Shown here: positions 62,433 through 64,000 of the stretch, in pieces
How positions within the stretch are numbered: the stretch's first letter is position 1
How the letters are laid out: every line of letters begins with the position of its first letter
From: Branchinecta lynchi
Taxonomy: Eukaryota > Arthropoda > Branchiopoda > Anostraca > Branchinectidae
Length of the DNA stretch: 64,000 bases
NCBI GenBank assembly: GCA_023053575.1
Contig: JAKZAP010000014.1
Coordinates: forward strand, 14,658,938 to 14,722,937
Reading direction: 5' to 3'
Notes under the pieces: model-generated
The model's database searches: none
The model's input: the letters and a program-made list of their open reading frames with translations, nothing else
Told to the model about the DNA's origin: nothing
Program-made: the position numbers and the translations under genes

Positions 62433-63419
62433 CGAAAACTGAAAGGACGTTGAACCCCTTTCTCCTCCAACGACAGTTTTCCAACTGAAAATGTCGCGAT
62501 CTTTACCGCTCAAATTCAAACTTCGCGACTAAAGCTGCTTCGCGATTGGCTGGCTCTGAAAAGTCGTTATGACGTAACTGCCGTACGGTTGCAGAGCAGA
62601 CGCCATCTAAATAACGAAAGAAAAGATCCTAGACCTAGAAAGTTAGCTAGCTAGAGTATAGTAGAACATGAAGCTACGAACTTGATCAATGACAAATGAG
62701 AAAGAGGTTCCTTACGCCTGACACAGACAGTCGATAGCGCTGAATCTAGTTCATCCCGAATGACATTGCAGTCATTGCAGAAGCCGATGGAAGCACTGGC
62801 TTTCGAAGAGATAACACAATCTCTGGAGTGAGCAGAACAACTATAATAGAGAACTCTATCGGTTCATCGGTGCAACTAGACGGACGTCATGGTGCGATTT
62901 TCGTCAGATTTTCTGGCTTGAAGAAACAGTTGTTTCCCTCTGTGTGTAAACACAATTCTGTCACCGAGACCGAATTCTGCTCAAGTTTTGTTCTGCTTGC
63001 ACGCTGCAAATGTCTGTAATCGTCCGTAAGTAACGTACCTTTGACGTAGCTTTTTAAAGTACTAAGTTGACTACCGTATAACATAGTTATACTTACAGAA
63101 AACTACATAACCTACGGCTTGGACTATTTTTAGCCGCTTTCCATGTCGCTTGGCTCGGATTATGAAATTATTGGCAAAATTTGAACAACCGGTCTTCGAA
63201 CGAATAAGCTCCTCGGAAACAATCATCGGTCGCCTGATATTGGATTATATTATGTGAAATTTGTTTGTTGGATTAATTTGGAAATTTTTGTCATTGAAGT
63301 TAGTTTTTCTTTTTTTCTTTGTATTTGTATTAACCATGGCCCTTTAGGACTTTCAGTGTTAATAAATGTCTATCTATCTCTGTCACGTAAAGAGAGCAAA
63401 CTTCGCAAGCGTGATAATC
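62433..63419. other. Upstream flank of NOS
   Basis: Apart from the two promoter motifs and a LINE-like tail near 63340-63375, I see no gene or clear repeat. Short open frames at 62828-63084 on either strand resemble no known family. Confidence 0.5.
62544..62577 (-). promoter_or_regulatory. Putative NOS promoter elements: CCAAT box and CRE-like site
   Basis: On the minus strand AGCCAATC (62544-62551) is a CCAAT-box match and TTACGTCA (62570-62577) is a CRE-like site. Both lie 110-150 bp upstream of the putative start codon, where a transcription start would be expected. No TATA box is obvious. The motifs are short and could occur by chance. Confidence 0.35.
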
Positions 63420-63791
63420 AGTGTCTTGACTATAATATTAATGCAACCTACTTCAATAATCACTTCACATATTTCTAAACCCGGAGACCCCAATTTCGTA
63501 CGGTACATTCTAACCCATCTAACAAAACCACGCTGATTTTCTCACTTGCCGTGTTTTGCTACCTTCAATGTCTATTACGCTGTCGACGGATGTCTGCGAG
63601 AAGTTTTTCCGTCAGAAAAACCGGTTATGTAAATTGTTTACCTGTTTCTGTTACAAGTCAACGGGACCGGAAAAAGGCTTAAAATAGCCAAAACCGTGGG
63701 TTATTTGCTGAAAGCACAACATAGCTTCAAAGTATTCAAATATGTTAAAATACTGTAAGTTGAAGAGTAAATAGTGAGAGGGGTCCTTTAA
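63420..63791. mobile_element. MITE family C, copy 3, left end eroded
   Basis: Interior and right end (GAGGGGTCCTTTAA) match copies 1 and 2; the left TTAAAGGACC terminus is no longer recognisable. Confidence 0.68.
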
Positions 63792-63929
63792 TAGAGGAGA
63801 TGGGTACGCTTATGAAGTGAATAACGTCGGGAACGAAAGTACTGTCCGCCAGTGTTGCCAGATCCTTGACACAAGATCGCGCAGTGAGTAGAAGCAAAAA
63901 TGTGCCTTCGTCGCACTTTGCTATTTTCT

Positions 63930-64000
63930 TTTCTCGACGAAATCTGTTGGACCCCCCCCCCCCCCCCCATGTTGTTGGCCGGTCGGTGAGCAAATCGAGT
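63930..64000 (-). mobile_element. Probable start of another CAGGGGCGT-family copy
   Basis: A C run of about 17 followed by TGTTGTTGGCCGGTCGGTGA, like the GTTGTCGGCCAGTCGGTAAA found after the G/C run in copies 41113 and 49469. Runs off the window. Confidence 0.4.

Larger units (their letters stand above)
57770..61321. mobile_element. Possible TA-flanked composite element with 15-bp perfect ends
   Basis: TCCTAGTTCCCGAAC and GTTCGGGAACTAGGA are perfect inverses, each bordered by TA. The interior contains further GTTCGGAAAC words in both orientations near 59130-59175 and 60330-60415, a Harbinger-like element and a LINE-like fragment. The distance is large, so the pairing could be fortuitous. Confidence 0.4.

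Noticed and set aside
59916..59952. AG..GT-bounded segment reading [11 protein letters not shown] on the minus strand, a possible extra NOS exon between exons 2 and 3
   Set aside because: Exon 2 ends and exon 3 begins in phase 0 and join to a protein matching NOS without it. The segment has no NOS similarity and its phase would break the frame.

Overview
This is a stretch of nuclear DNA from an animal, almost certainly an invertebrate; I cannot name the phylum. It is AT-rich, full of decayed and nested transposable elements, and has no bacterial-style gene packing. Its one recognisable gene is a nitric oxide synthase (NOS) on the minus strand, with short exons, GT/AG introns from 0.36 to 9.4 kb, and conserved intron phases.

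NOS gene. Twenty coding exons can be placed, from a putative start codon at 62432 down to 5480. They join into about 897 residues: zinc-tetrathiolate motif, heme-binding oxygenase domain, calmodulin-binding helix, FMN (flavodoxin) domain and FAD domain. The gene runs off the left edge, so most of the NADPH-binding domain is missing. All splice phases agree except in exon 15 (21051-21224), which is one base short and frameshifted in the FMN domain. The predicted N-terminus is short, with no PDZ domain.

Introns. Nearly everything else is intronic mobile DNA. I recognise: (1) hAT-type elements with 8-bp target-site duplications (TSDs), including two 2.6-3.0 kb non-autonomous ones (1347-3920 and 17441-20434) and many small MITEs; (2) three TTAA or short-TSD MITE families, called A, B and C here, with 6, 4 and 3 copies; (3) elements bounded by GGGATCCC palindromes and built of variable numbers of ~135-bp units; (4) arrays of ~420-450 bp units; (5) foldback elements, the most regular at 39414-40781; (6) 3' fragments of LINE-like retrotransposons; (7) a family of at least 11 copies carrying a hammerhead-ribozyme-like core, some inside long inverted arms; (8) one tRNA-Thr(UGU)-like sequence. 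Two elements have an empty-site copy in the same window, which confirms their boundaries.

Layout. 1-5479: intron 20 with the first hAT element and a LINE fragment touching exon 20. 5480-16720: exons 20 to 16 with a 3-kb inverted repeat in intron 18. 16721-21050: intron 15, with a hAT inside an older unit-repeat element and two smaller elements inside the hAT. 21051-36057: exons 15 to 7. 36058-45437: intron 6 with satellite-like units, foldbacks and a LINE. 45438-54573: exons 6 to 3. 54574-61957: intron 2 with hAT, Harbinger-like and LINE-like elements. 61958-62432: exons 2 and 1. 62433-64000: promoter region and upstream flank, with no second gene seen.
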